The position numbers were made by a program, and so were the translations under genes. This document shows, one piece after another, positions 49,030-58,580 of a DNA stretch of 64,000 nt; the first letter of the stretch is position 1; the number at the start of each line of letters is the position of its first letter. Below the pieces are notes generated by a model. It worked only from the letters and a program-made list of their open reading frames with translations, was not told the origin of the DNA and did no database searches. The DNA comes from an uncultured Pirellulaceae bacterium. GTDB taxonomy: Bacteria > Planctomycetota > Planctomycetia > Pirellulales > Pirellulaceae. The stretch is from assembly GCA_937967505.1 (NCBI GenBank), contig CALCJM010000076.1, positions 19,573 through 83,572 of the forward strand. Reading direction: 5' to 3'.

Positions 49030-51036
49030 ATGAACAGCCTTTGGGATCCGGCCCAAGCAGCCGCAATCAACGACGACGCCCTAGCAATGCGCGTTTATTC
49101 TTCGCGACTGCTGGGACAAAACGAGGACCTAGTCATGCATGGTGGCGGCAACACGTCCGTCAAAGCGCTAGGCAGAGACTTCTTTGGCGATGAAGTAGAT
49201 ATTTTATACGTCAAAGGCAGTGGCTGGGATTTGAAAACAATCGAAAAACCAGGATTTTCACCACTGCGTTTGCGTGAGACCCAACGATTGGCAAAACTCA
49301 AAACACTATCTGATGACGACATGGCGCGGCAACTGCGCGCCTTTTTGCTTGACCCACGCGCACCTTCTCCTTCGGTCGAAGCCATCCTGCATGCGGTGGT
49401 GCCATTCAAGTTTGTCGATCACACGCACACCGATGCCGTTGTCACACTAACCAATAACCCCAACGGGCAGTCCATCATTGCAGAACTCTTTCCCGATTGC
49501 CTGATTTTACCTTACGTGATGCCGGGATTTATTCTGGCCAAACAGGTCGCCGACGCGATTGCAAAACACGACCTGATCCAATTCAAGGGCATCATTCTGA
49601 TGCATCACGGTGTATTCACTTACGCCAACGACGCACAGGCCACATACGAGAATATGATCGAATTGGTAAACCGCGCTGATCAATACATCGCAACCCATGG
49701 TGTAACGAACCATCCAACACGTTCTGCGGAGGTTGATTTACTGCGTCTGGCCCATATCCGCCAGGCGGTTTGTCGGTGTCGCGGCCGCGCCCAAATCGCG
49801 ATGCTGGATGCTTCCGGTGCCGCTGCGGGTTTCGCATCGCTAACCAACGTCGCCAGTCTCGCCACGCGCGGCCCCATCACCCCCGACCACGTCATCCGGG
49901 CAAAACGAACGGCGTGCATTATCGATTCAAAAACGCCAGAAAACCGCGCGATCGACACCACCGTTCCTGAAGTCGCCCGGTTCGCGAACGACTATCGTTC
50001 TTATTTCCAACGCAACACCAACGGCAATCTGACAATGCTTGACTCGGCACCACGCTGGGCGGTCTGGAAGAATGTCGGCACGATCGCCCTAGGATCCACC
50101 CTCAAAGATTGTCGAATTATCACGGACCTCAACCGCCACACGGCCGCAGCCATCCAGACCGGTGAATCGCTCGGTGGCTGGGAAGCGTTACCGGAAAAAG
50201 ACATCTTTGACCTAGAATACTGGGTGCTGGAACAAAACAAACTGGCTGCCTCGGGACCGGTAAAAACACATCAGGGAAAAATCGCGATCGTCACCGGCGC
50301 GGCCAGTGGAATCGGACGGGCAACCGCCATCGAACTGCACGCCCAGGGGGCCGTCGTCGTTGGACTGGATACCAATGCGGCGGTTGAATCTGTATTGGCT
50401 GCAGACGGTCTGATTGGAAGAATCTGCGATCTGACAGACGCTGACGCGGTGAAAGAACAAACCGAAAACACCGTCACTCAATTTGGTGGAATCGATATCC
50501 TTGTTCTCAATGCAGGCGTCTTTCAGACGGGTCAAACGATTGAAGAAGCATCAACAACAAAGGACGATTCAGCCATCTGGGCGCAAACGCTGGCGGTCAA
50601 TCTTACCGCCAGCCAAAAGGTACTCAGCCACGCGATCCCGTACCTGAAGCGCGGCTGGGAAGCTTCCGTAATCATTGTTGGCTCACGTAACGCGCTGGCA
50701 CCGGGAGCCGGGGCAAGTGCCTATTCGGTCAGTAAAGCCGGTGTGACGCAGTTGGCCCGGGTGGCCGCGCTGGAACTGGCGGCCGATGGCGTACGTGTCA
50801 ACGTCGTTCATCCCGATGCAGTCTTCGATACGGGAATCTGGACTGATGAAGCATTACGGGCATCGGCAGAACGATACAACATGACGGTCGAAGACTACAA
50901 AACCAAAAACCTGCTGGGATGCAACATCCGGGCAAAGGATGTCGCGGCCATGATCGCAACGGTTGCCGGCCCGGTATTTTCGGCAACTACCGGTGCTCAA
51001 ATTCCAATCGACGGCGGCAACGAACGCGTGATTTAG
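49030..51036 (+). CDS. Bifunctional rhamnulose-1-phosphate-type aldolase/short-chain dehydrogenase
   Basis: 668 residues combining two domains. The class II aldolase part (about 1-400) has MHGGGNTSVK, the zinc-histidine segment DHTHTDAVV and HHGVFTY. The SDR part (about 415-668) has KIAIVTGAASGIGRAT (Rossmann), NAGVFQ, the catalytic Tyr/Lys in AYSVSKAG and VVHPDAVFDTGIW. In the known fusions, the aldolase cleaves a deoxy-ketose phosphate to lactaldehyde and dihydroxyacetone phosphate, and the dehydrogenase oxidises lactaldehyde. The gene converges with the ABC sugar importer 46 bases away. Exact sugar (rhamnose or related) is inferred. Confidence 0.9.
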   Translation: MNSLWDPAQAAAINDDALAMRVYSSRLLGQNEDLVMHGGGNTSVKALGRDFFGDEVDILYVKGSGWDLKTIEKPGFSPLRLRETQRLAKLKTLSDDDMARQLRAFLLDPRAPSPSVEAILHAVVPFKFVDHTHTDAVVTLTNNPNGQSIIAELFPDCLILPYVMPGFILAKQVADAIAKHDLIQFKGIILMHHGVFTYANDAQATYENMIELVNRADQYIATHGVTNHPTRSAEVDLLRLAHIRQAVCRCRGRAQIAMLDASGAAAGFASLTNVASLATRGPITPDHVIRAKRTACIIDSKTPENRAIDTTVPEVARFANDYRSYFQRNTNGNLTMLDSAPRWAVWKNVGTIALGSTLKDCRIITDLNRHTAAAIQTGESLGGWEALPEKDIFDLEYWVLEQNKLAASGPVKTHQGKIAIVTGAASGIGRATAIELHAQGAVVVGLDTNAAVESVLAADGLIGRICDLTDADAVKEQTENTVTQFGGIDILVLNAGVFQTGQTIEEASTTKDDSAIWAQTLAVNLTASQKVLSHAIPYLKRGWEASVIIVGSRNALAPGAGASAYSVSKAGVTQLARVAALELAADGVRVNVVHPDAVFDTGIWTDEALRASAERYNMTVEDYKTKNLLGCNIRAKDVAAMIATVAGPVFSATTGAQIPIDGGNERVI

Positions 51037-51082
51037 ACTTTTTAATATTCTCACCGGACAATCGAATATCTGTGGTTGTACA

Positions 51083-52039
51083 TCAGTGTTCGGGCGTCGT
51101 CAAAAAACGCTGGAGCAGAACAAACGCCAGCAACAGCCCACCAATCGCTATCGTGGCCACCGATGATCCCCAGTTGGCGAAATAAGTGATTTGATAGATC
51201 GTGCCATAGGTCAAAAACCCCAACAGTGTCCCGGTAAAATTACCCACCCCACCGCTTAATAACGTCCCGCCAATCACGACCACCGCAATCACATCCAGTT
51301 CCAAACCAATCGCGTAGATCGGATTGCCCGAATCCATGTACATCGTCATCGCAATACCGGCCAGCGCCGAACAGAACCCGTTAATGGCATAAACGGCAAT
51401 TTTGGTACGCGCCACCGGCAATCCCATCAACGCCGCCGATTCCTCGTTGCCACCGATGGCATAAATATTTCTGCCAAAAGCACTCAGATTGGCGACACCT
51501 GTCAGTCCCCCCCACAATGCCAAAAATAAAATCGAGTTAAATCCAATCTCGGTCGGACCTGCCGGAATCGCCAAGCCGGAAATCCACTCGTGGGTACGAT
51601 TGTCAATCGCTACGGACTCTTGCGTGATGCAAAACGCCATCCCACGAGCAAAAAACAGCCCCGCCAGTGTTACCAGAAATGCCGGAAGTTTAAAAAAGTG
51701 AATGATGGCTCCCATCACAGCACCAAATGCCGTCCCAATCGACAGCGCCACCCCCCAAGCCAGCGGCGGGGGTAGCTGCCGTTGCTGAATCAGCGTCGCC
51801 ACCAGGATCGTGGTGAACCCAATCACCGCTCCCACCGACAGGTCAATCCCGCCAGAGAGTATCACCAGCGTCATTCCCAACGCAGCGATCCCCAAAAAGG
51901 CGTACTCGGAAAATAAATCACTGACAACAAATGGAGAGCAGAAATTCTCGAAACGAAGACTGGCCACTCCAAACAGTACCGCCAACAGAGTCGCGGTCAC
52001 CAGTAGCGGAATGTGTTTCACCGACATCCAATTGCTCAT
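51083..52039 (-). CDS. ABC sugar importer permease, YjfF-like
   Basis: A 318-residue permease of the ribose/galactofuranose type with about eight to ten helices and the conserved GGIDLSVGAVIG loop. Its ATG overlaps the preceding permease stop by 4 bases. It is the last gene of a four-gene reverse-strand operon (55680 to 51083) and pairs with the upstream permease. Confidence 0.93.
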   Translation of the reverse strand: MSNWMSVKHIPLLVTATLLAVLFGVASLRFENFCSPFVVSDLFSEYAFLGIAALGMTLVILSGGIDLSVGAVIGFTTILVATLIQQRQLPPPLAWGVALSIGTAFGAVMGAIIHFFKLPAFLVTLAGLFFARGMAFCITQESVAIDNRTHEWISGLAIPAGPTEIGFNSILFLALWGGLTGVANLSAFGRNIYAIGGNEESAALMGLPVARTKIAVYAINGFCSALAGIAMTMYMDSGNPIYAIGLELDVIAVVVIGGTLLSGGVGNFTGTLLGFLTYGTIYQITYFANWGSSVATIAIGGLLLAFVLLQRFLTTPEH

Positions 52040-53094
52040 CGCCGCCCCCCCTTCATCGACCGCGCAAGATATTCACGCCACGTCGTCGATTGCAACAGAC
52101 ACACCAACAGGATGACAATCGCTTTGGGGACAGGCGCTATATCTGACGGCACTCCCCAAGTGTACAGCGTCGTCATTAACGTCTGAAGCAGGAGCGCTCC
52201 AACCACAGCACCACTCAGCGAGAACCGACCTCCTGTCAAGGCAGTGCCGCCAACCAATACCGCAAAAATCGCGTCAAGCTCCGACAGGGCACCGGCATTG
52301 GTCGGGTCCGCGATACCAATATTGGCCAGATCAATCAGCCCGGCCAACCCTGCACAAAACCCCGCAAACATATACACTGCCAGCTTGATCGTCAGGCTGT
52401 TAATACCGGTTGCCCGGCTGGCCAAAGGGTTTGCGCCAACGGACTCAACCAACAGCCCGATCGATGTCCGCCTGACCACACACAGTGTCACAACAAAAAC
52501 GCTCGCTGCAATCACAATGGGGAACGGCAATCCCAACAGATGCCCATTGCCGATGTAGTCCAGTGTCGGTCGGGCCAGTTCAGCCGGCACCGCCACGGTC
52601 TGTTCCCCCGAGATGTACTTCGCGATGCCCCGCCCGGCCACCATCAAAACCAAAGTGGCAATGATCGGTTCGATATTCAGCCACGATACCAGTACGCCAT
52701 TGATGGTACCTGCCAGCAGCGCCGCCAACAGCCCTGCGATGATCGCAACCACGATTCCAACCGATGTCGTGGTCAACACAATCGCCACGACCGCACCACA
52801 GATGGCTACGATCGATCCAACCGACAAATCGACGCCACCGGTCGCTACCACCAGCGTCATTCCAATCGCCAACAGCACACCATTGGAACCCCGGTTGAGT
52901 ACATCGATCAGGCTACCGTAGAAATTGCCCTCACGCAGCTGTATCTCAAAAAATGTAGGAATCAAAAACCAGTTGACCGCCAATAATCCGGCCAATCCCA
53001 TCAACGCCCACGTCGCCGCCGGCACCCGCCGGGGTGGCCGTGACAACGTCGATACCGGTGAAGGAGATTCTGTGGTTACGTCTTCATTCATCAT
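52036..53094 (-). CDS. ABC sugar importer permease, YtfT-like
   Basis: About 352 residues from the ATG at 53094; an ATG at 53091 is equivalent and a TTG lies at 53103. It has the ATGGVDLSVGSIVA loop of the sugar permease family and about nine helices. Its start lies within the end of the ATPase gene, so the two are tightly coupled. Confidence 0.93.
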   Translation of the reverse strand: MMNEDVTTESPSPVSTLSRPPRRVPAATWALMGLAGLLAVNWFLIPTFFEIQLREGNFYGSLIDVLNRGSNGVLLAIGMTLVVATGGVDLSVGSIVAICGAVVAIVLTTTSVGIVVAIIAGLLAALLAGTINGVLVSWLNIEPIIATLVLMVAGRGIAKYISGEQTVAVPAELARPTLDYIGNGHLLGLPFPIVIAASVFVVTLCVVRRTSIGLLVESVGANPLASRATGINSLTIKLAVYMFAGFCAGLAGLIDLANIGIADPTNAGALSELDAIFAVLVGGTALTGGRFSLSGAVVGALLLQTLMTTLYTWGVPSDIAPVPKAIVILLVCLLQSTTWREYLARSMKGGRR

Positions 53095-54595
53095 GGCGAG
53101 CAATCATTTTCATGATTGTGGGTTCAGTGAGGTTGTGCTGATCAAGCGTGCCAACCATCTTTCGATCACGCAGCACAACAACCCGACCGCAGCAGCGCAC
53201 CAGATCTTCCAGTTCGCTGGAAATCAACAGAATCGCCACGCCGGCCTCTCTCAGTGAAGCAATTAGGTTTTCGATTTCTGCTTTGGCACCGACATCAATT
53301 CCGCGGGTTGGTTCATCCAACACAATCAGACGTGGCTCCATCGCCAGTGCCCGGGCCAGCAACACTTTTTGCTGGTTGCCGCCGGAGAGCGCGCCGACGG
53401 GTGTCTCCAGTGAAGGCGTTTTGATTCCCAACCGGCTCACATAGCGCGCCGCGATCTCATTTTGCACTGCTTTACCAATCGGCTGAAAGACGGATCGCGC
53501 CGCCTGAAGTGACAGAACGATATTTTCGCGCACCGACAGCGGCGCAATTACGCCGTCGCGTTTTCTGTCTTCCGGACACCACACGATCCCGGCATCAATT
53601 GCCTTACGAGGCGACCAACCGCTGACACGGCGACCGTCCACCTCCATCGATCCGGCGGTCGCACTATCCACCCCCGCGATCAACCGCGCGATTTCGGTAC
53701 GCCCGGATCCCAACAGTCCCGCCAGCCCGACAACTTCCCCAGGAAATATCTCTAGGTCAAACGGCGCAACGGCTCCCCGGCGCGCCAGCGCCCGGGTGGC
53801 AACCACCGGTTCAACGCAACCACTCTGGCCACCGACTTTGGCAACCGAGTTTTGCCTCTCAATGTGAGCAGGAACATTGCGCCCCAACATCTGTTCGATC
53901 AAATCCAGTCGGCCCAGTTCCTGCACTCCCCACGTCCCCACACGCCTGCCGTTGCGAAGAACGGTGATGCGATCGCTGATTCGGTAGACCTGATCGAGAA
54001 AGTGAGTCACAAAAATGATCGCCATCCCCTGACTTTTCAAACGCTCAATCACCGCAAACAGCTCGTCAACCTCTTTTTCATCAAGACTACTGGTAGGTTC
54101 GTCCAGAATCAGGACTTTGGCATCGAGCGCGATACCACGCGCGATCGCGATGACCTGCTGAATGGCAATGGACTGCGTCGCCAACTCCTTTCGCACATCC
54201 AGATCAACCCCCAACCGCGCCAGCGCCTGACGGGCTGATTGTTCGAGCGCGTTCCAGTTGATCGCGCCGGTGGCATGACGGGGTTGGCGTCCAAGCAGGA
54301 TATTTTCCGCAATCGAGAGTCGGGGGATCAGATTGATCTCCTGAAAAACCGTGCTGATCCCAAGGGATTCCGCATCGGCAGGCGATGCAGGACGGATCGG
54401 TTGTTCCCCCATTTTGATTTCGCCGCCGTCGCGGGCATGGACTCCGGTGACCACTTTAATCAGCGTCGATTTCCCGGCACCGTTTTCTCCCATCAGCGCG
54501 TGCACTTCGCCGGCCCGAAGTTCAAAATCAACGCCATCGAGCGCCTGCACGCCGGGAAAGCGTTTTTGAAGATCGGAGACAGAAAGCAGGGCCAT
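53084..54595 (-). CDS. ABC sugar importer ATPase with two nucleotide-binding domains, YtfR-like
   Basis: 503 residues from the ATG at 54595. It is the tandem ABC type of ribose/galactose importers: first domain with GENGAGKST and the ERLSIAE..., second domain with GLLGSGRTE (degenerate Walker A), LSGGNQQKVLLARAL signature and LDEPTRGID Walker B. It powers uptake through the two permeases. Confidence 0.95.
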   Translation of the reverse strand: MALLSVSDLQKRFPGVQALDGVDFELRAGEVHALMGENGAGKSTLIKVVTGVHARDGGEIKMGEQPIRPASPADAESLGISTVFQEINLIPRLSIAENILLGRQPRHATGAINWNALEQSARQALARLGVDLDVRKELATQSIAIQQVIAIARGIALDAKVLILDEPTSSLDEKEVDELFAVIERLKSQGMAIIFVTHFLDQVYRISDRITVLRNGRRVGTWGVQELGRLDLIEQMLGRNVPAHIERQNSVAKVGGQSGCVEPVVATRALARRGAVAPFDLEIFPGEVVGLAGLLGSGRTEIARLIAGVDSATAGSMEVDGRRVSGWSPRKAIDAGIVWCPEDRKRDGVIAPLSVRENIVLSLQAARSVFQPIGKAVQNEIAARYVSRLGIKTPSLETPVGALSGGNQQKVLLARALAMEPRLIVLDEPTRGIDVGAKAEIENLIASLREAGVAILLISSELEDLVRCCGRVVVLRDRKMVGTLDQHNLTEPTIMKMIARHDE

Positions 54596-54675
54596 GGGAG
54601 AAATGTAGCACGGAACCAAAATCCGCGTTTAGCGCGCCAACAACTAGGGAAAGAAAATCGGCGCAGTTTTAATTT

Positions 54676-55680
54676 CTAGTACTTGCGAGACTCAATCACG
54701 TCTGCAGCAACCGATTGATCAAATACCTCGTCGCGCACCATTTGCTTTTTAGGCATGCCTTCGGTGTTACCCGCAAGTATTTTTCCGATTGCTTCCATCG
54801 CCAGCGGACCTTGAAGTGGATTACATTCCACGGTGCAGTTCAGCTTCCCTGCAACCATTGCCTCGAATGCCGACTTCATTCCGTCGATCGACAACACAAT
54901 GATGTCTTCACCGGGTTTCTTGCCCGCGGCTTCGATCGCCTGAATCGCACCGATCGCCATGTAATCATTGTGGGCATAGACAACTTCAATCTGGTCGCCT
55001 TTGGCTTTGAGAATCGCTTCCATCACCTCTTTCCCCTTGGTCAATTCATAGTCGGCCGCCTGCGACGCGATGATCTCGATGCCGGGATGGTTCTTGATGA
55101 CTTCCCGAAACGATTTATGGCGATTGATCGTTGGTGAAGCACCCTGCGATCCCTGAAGTTCAACCACTTTTGCCTTGCCGTTGACCTTTTTCACCAACCA
55201 CTCGGCGGCCAGCTTTCCTTCGTTGTAGGTGTCGGCACCGATATAGGTTACGTACAGCGAATCGTCCTTTACTTCGACCTGGCGATCAAGAATCAGAACC
55301 GGTATGTTTCGTTTTTTGGCTTTCTCCAGTACGTTATCCCAGCCGGAGACCTCCAGAGGCGCGATAATGATCGCATCGACGCCTTGGGAGATAAACGAAC
55401 TGACGGCCTTGACCTGATTTTCCAGCTTGGCCTGACCGTCGGCAAATTTTAAATTGTATCCCGCCGCTTCGGCCGCCTGTTTCACCGATTCGGTATGAGC
55501 CTTACGCCAGTCGCTCAAATCACCCGTTTGTACAAATCCGATCGTTGCCTTTTTGATTCCATCGGCCTTATGGGCTCCACCGCTACCAACTTCCTGTTGT
55601 TCCGAATTCGCACACCCGAACAACGCAACCGACACCACCAGCATGCCCAACCCACCTGAACAATAATTTGTCAACTTCAT
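54676..55680 (-). CDS. ABC sugar importer substrate-binding lipoprotein, YtfQ-like
   Basis: 334 residues from the ATG at 55680, which follows GGAGAG. The lipobox LFGCANSE gives a lipidated Cys near residue 23. The periplasmic binding-protein fold shows GFVQTGDLSDWRK, FADGQAKLENQ, SQGVDAIIIAPLEV and YAHNDYMAIGAIQA. Similarity is to the galactofuranose/ribose family, so a pentose- or furanose-type sugar is likely. First gene of the operon. Confidence 0.93.
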   Translation of the reverse strand: MKLTNYCSGGLGMLVVSVALFGCANSEQQEVGSGGAHKADGIKKATIGFVQTGDLSDWRKAHTESVKQAAEAAGYNLKFADGQAKLENQVKAVSSFISQGVDAIIIAPLEVSGWDNVLEKAKKRNIPVLILDRQVEVKDDSLYVTYIGADTYNEGKLAAEWLVKKVNGKAKVVELQGSQGASPTINRHKSFREVIKNHPGIEIIASQAADYELTKGKEVMEAILKAKGDQIEVVYAHNDYMAIGAIQAIEAAGKKPGEDIIVLSIDGMKSAFEAMVAGKLNCTVECNPLQGPLAMEAIGKILAGNTEGMPKKQMVRDEVFDQSVAADVIESRKY

Positions 55681-55770
55681 TAAACTCTCCAAATTTTCTC
55701 TGTAGGGTTAAGCCCGGTAAAACAAAATATCTCCGGTATCCGGTTCCGCCAATTGAATTTCGCGTTTCTG

Positions 55771-55911
55771 GGTGACTGGCAGATAGGAATTTACTATCCG
55801 TTGGCGACAAGGCTAAAGTTAAGCTTATTGTAACCGCAATCTTTTCTCAATTGCCAATTCTAGTATTGGGCGACTTGCAGTTAGGAATTTACCATCCGCA
55901 GGCCCGTCGCC
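55771..55911 (+). repeat. Two partial palindromic-repeat copies (C1 and C2)
   Basis: C1 (from 55771) and C2 (from 55869) both carry the conserved 30-base head ending in GGAATTTAC.ATCCG. C2 continues into a different hairpin (CCGCAGGCC at 55896-55904 and GGCCTGTGG at 55916-55924). C1 has a degenerate stem and tail (CAATTGCCAATTC near 55847). They lie between the ABC and calcium-repeat operons. Confidence 0.65.
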
Positions 55912-55931
55912 GCGCGGCCTGTGGGCGCGTT

Positions 55932-55973
55932 AAAAAACGGTGCCCCCAAATGTAAAACATCCGAAAGCACCGT
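55932..55973 (-). terminator. Terminator of the calcium-repeat protein gene
   Basis: Reverse-strand arms ACGGTGC (55967-55973) and GCACCGT (55937-55943) enclose a loop containing an inner ATGTTTTACAT hairpin, followed by TTTTT. It lies 35 bases after the stop at 56008. Confidence 0.8.
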
Positions 55974-56007
55974 GGTCAGGTGGTTTATCCTGATCGTCGT
56001 TCAACGA

Positions 56008-58197
56008 TTAAATGATTGACAACATGGAGAACAGATCACCGATCTTCTCAAGCTTCACAGACAGACGCTGCTTTTCAGCCTCTTCTCCCGGCGTGAAGAA
56101 CAACTGCCAAGTACTGGCGAAGTCCTGTTGAGGGTTTAGTCGTGCGTCCAGGTCATTTCGGTCCGCAATGTCGTCCTGGGTATCAACCGCGAACTGACTG
56201 TCCTTGCGATAGAACCATTGACCGTCGCCAGACACCGAATAGAGTTCAGGATTATTGGTCGGGGCTTCTTCCAACCAGTCACTCAGACGCAGAAACTGAT
56301 TCCAGAGGGATGTCTGTGTCGGGAGCACCGAAGAGATCGCTTCTCTTGAGGCCCACCCCAGTGCGATGGTGCGCGGCACTTCGAGCGTTCGCAGATTCGA
56401 TACATTTCCAACCCCCTCGGGCCAATCAGCAAATGAAATCCGACGCTCCAGTCGTGGCGTGGCTTCCAGACGCCCGGTGGCCGGATTGAATATGAAGTCC
56501 TCAACTTCCACCAGTGTGTTGGTTGCCAGCGATGTCCCTTGCGGAATTGTGTTTTCCTTGACGAACACCAGCGGTTGACCACTAAGCGGATCAGTCAACA
56601 GACGCGTATTCCCGGTAGCCTTCACCAGCCGGTCAAGACCATCATCAATGACCTCGATCTCCAAATCTGTCCACTCGCTGGAACCATTGACGAACCTCAA
56701 CAGCGCGTCACCACCAAGCCGGTCGAACACTAGGTCATCAGCGGCAACAACAAATCTGTCCCTGCCGCCATCCTCACCGCCGGACAGGCGATTGGCTTCT
56801 CCCGTTCCTCCAACCAGTGCATCGCTACCGTTGCCACCAAACAGACGATCTATACCAGCCTCACCAAACAGTCGATCGTCGCCGTTTTCGCCAAATAAAC
56901 GATCGTTTCCGGCATCACCATGTAAAATATCATCGCCTTCACTACCGCGAATAATGTCAATCGCATCACCGCCACGCAGGAAGTCGTTGCCGGCCTGGCC
57001 GTAGATAAAATCACTTCCGCCATCACCAGACACCGTGTCGTCTCCCTGACCGGCAAAGATCAGGTCGCTTCCCAGACCACCGCTGATCGTGTCGTTATCT
57101 TCACCGCCAGCGATCACATCGTCTCCTGCATCGCCGCTGATGGTGTCCAGACCAAAGCTTCCGAAGATCCGGTCACGGTCGCCACCGCCGTTGATCGTAT
57201 CGTCGCCACGTTCACCAAACAGATTGTCTTCTCCATCGCCACCAGAGATCGTGTCATTGCCGGAACCACCCGCAATGCGATCATTACCCAATTCGCCAAA
57301 CAGCGAATCGTTGCCCGAATTACCGCCGATCACATCGTCGCCGTCGCCACCACGAATGGTATCGAAACCGCCCGTGCCGAACAACCGATCATTGCCGGCA
57401 CCACCATTGATCGTGTCGTCATCGGCACCGCCAACGATTGTATCATTCCCGTCACCACCATTCACGACATCAGCACCGGTGTCTCCGAAAACAAAATCGT
57501 TCCCCACACCGGTATCGACAACGTCATCCCCGGCACCGGCCAAAACAGAGTCGTCACCCGCAACATCGGAAATCTGGTCCGCCCCCGCACCACCGTTGAT
57601 GCGGTCGTCGCCTTCACCGCCCTCAATCGTATCTTCGCCAGCAGCACCGCGCAGAACATCATTGCCAATACCGCCGTCAAGGATGTCAGCACCAATGCCG
57701 CCGCGTAGATCATCGTTACCTTCGTTGCCCGAAAGCACGTCATCGCCGTCGTTCCCACCCAGGATATCATCACCGGCACCACCGTTGATCGTATCATTGC
57801 CCAATTGGCCAATCAAAACATCGTTGGCCGATCCGCCAGTAATCGTATCGTTGCCCGGACCGGCAAGAGCCACCAGACGAATGTCGGAGTCGTTGGTGAT
57901 CGAATCATCTCCAGCTTCGCCGGTAAAAAGAAGCTGGTTGATCGTTGTGCTATCGAAATCTTCCGCCCCCGCACCATCAACAACCACACTGATAGTATTT
58001 TGCGATTGAGTAATGCTGATAACGTCTGCGTCTGCAGTTCCTTTAATACTCAGAATGCCATTGGTAGGGTTGAACGCCAACGTCGCCAACAGATTCCGGA
58101 ACTCTAGTTTTGAGTAGGTCGTGTTGTTCGACTTGCGGCCTCTGCGAGTCGTTGGATTGGATTTGAAAATGGAAAAGCGTCGAGGTTTATGTGACAT
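56008..58197 (-). CDS. RTX/hemolysin-type calcium-binding repeat protein
   Basis: About 729 residues from the ATG at 58197 (ATG at 58206 also in frame). The N-terminus has a LEPR-like planctomycete motif (KLEFRNLLATLAF). Residues about 105-520 are dozens of GGxGxDxUx nonapeptide repeats (GGAGNDRLFG, GGSGNDTISG) that fold as a calcium-filled beta-roll. The C-terminal domain (about 520-729) is different, with few repeats (WSEWTDLEIEV, LEATPRLERRISF). The protein is expected on or outside the cell surface; no secretion-system gene is nearby and no classical signal peptide is evident. Confidence 0.9.
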   Translation of the reverse strand: MSHKPRRFSIFKSNPTTRRGRKSNNTTYSKLEFRNLLATLAFNPTNGILSIKGTADADVISITQSQNTISVVVDGAGAEDFDSTTINQLLFTGEAGDDSITNDSDIRLVALAGPGNDTITGGSANDVLIGQLGNDTINGGAGDDILGGNDGDDVLSGNEGNDDLRGGIGADILDGGIGNDVLRGAAGEDTIEGGEGDDRINGGAGADQISDVAGDDSVLAGAGDDVVDTGVGNDFVFGDTGADVVNGGDGNDTIVGGADDDTINGGAGNDRLFGTGGFDTIRGGDGDDVIGGNSGNDSLFGELGNDRIAGGSGNDTISGGDGEDNLFGERGDDTINGGGDRDRIFGSFGLDTISGDAGDDVIAGGEDNDTISGGLGSDLIFAGQGDDTVSGDGGSDFIYGQAGNDFLRGGDAIDIIRGSEGDDILHGDAGNDRLFGENGDDRLFGEAGIDRLFGGNGSDALVGGTGEANRLSGGEDGGRDRFVVAADDLVFDRLGGDALLRFVNGSSEWTDLEIEVIDDGLDRLVKATGNTRLLTDPLSGQPLVFVKENTIPQGTSLATNTLVEVEDFIFNPATGRLEATPRLERRISFADWPEGVGNVSNLRTLEVPRTIALGWASREAISSVLPTQTSLWNQFLRLSDWLEEAPTNNPELYSVSGDGQWFYRKDSQFAVDTQDDIADRNDLDARLNPQQDFASTWQLFFTPGEEAEKQRLSVKLEKIGDLFSMLSII

Positions 58198-58580
58198 TGT
58201 GGTCATCCAAAGTTGGCAAAGTAGTTGGACTACAGAAAATAGCGGGGCACTCACACAGAAAAATTGTGCATCAGTACTCTAGTTGGGTAATCCTTTTCTT
58301 TCAAACAGAGAATCGTTTGAACCCTGTTTTTGCCGCAAAAATCTACGGATCTCTTCCTTTTGTAATCAGGCTTACGGGACGCTATATCTCAAAGCGGGCA
58401 CACATAATCCGCACAGAAGCCATTTTCCACGAAATCCGCACAATCCTTAAATTTTAACCAAACTGCCGCATGGCCTTCAGACGATAGATCTGAGGAGTGT
58501 ATTGCGCCTGACAATTAGCCGCCGGATCTGTGCTCGCGCACGCACTTGCCACATTTTGCCTGTTTTACGCAATTTAAGAG
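58198..58580. other. Divergent intergenic region
   Basis: 383 bases between two divergent genes. No gene, hairpin or promoter could be identified with confidence. It must hold the promoters of both flanking genes. Confidence 0.4.

Noticed and set aside
57089..58009. A 306-codon Ser/Pro-rich frame on the forward strand
   Set aside because: It is the antisense mirror of the calcium-repeat coding region; the regular SSP pattern only reflects the repeated codons of the opposite strand.
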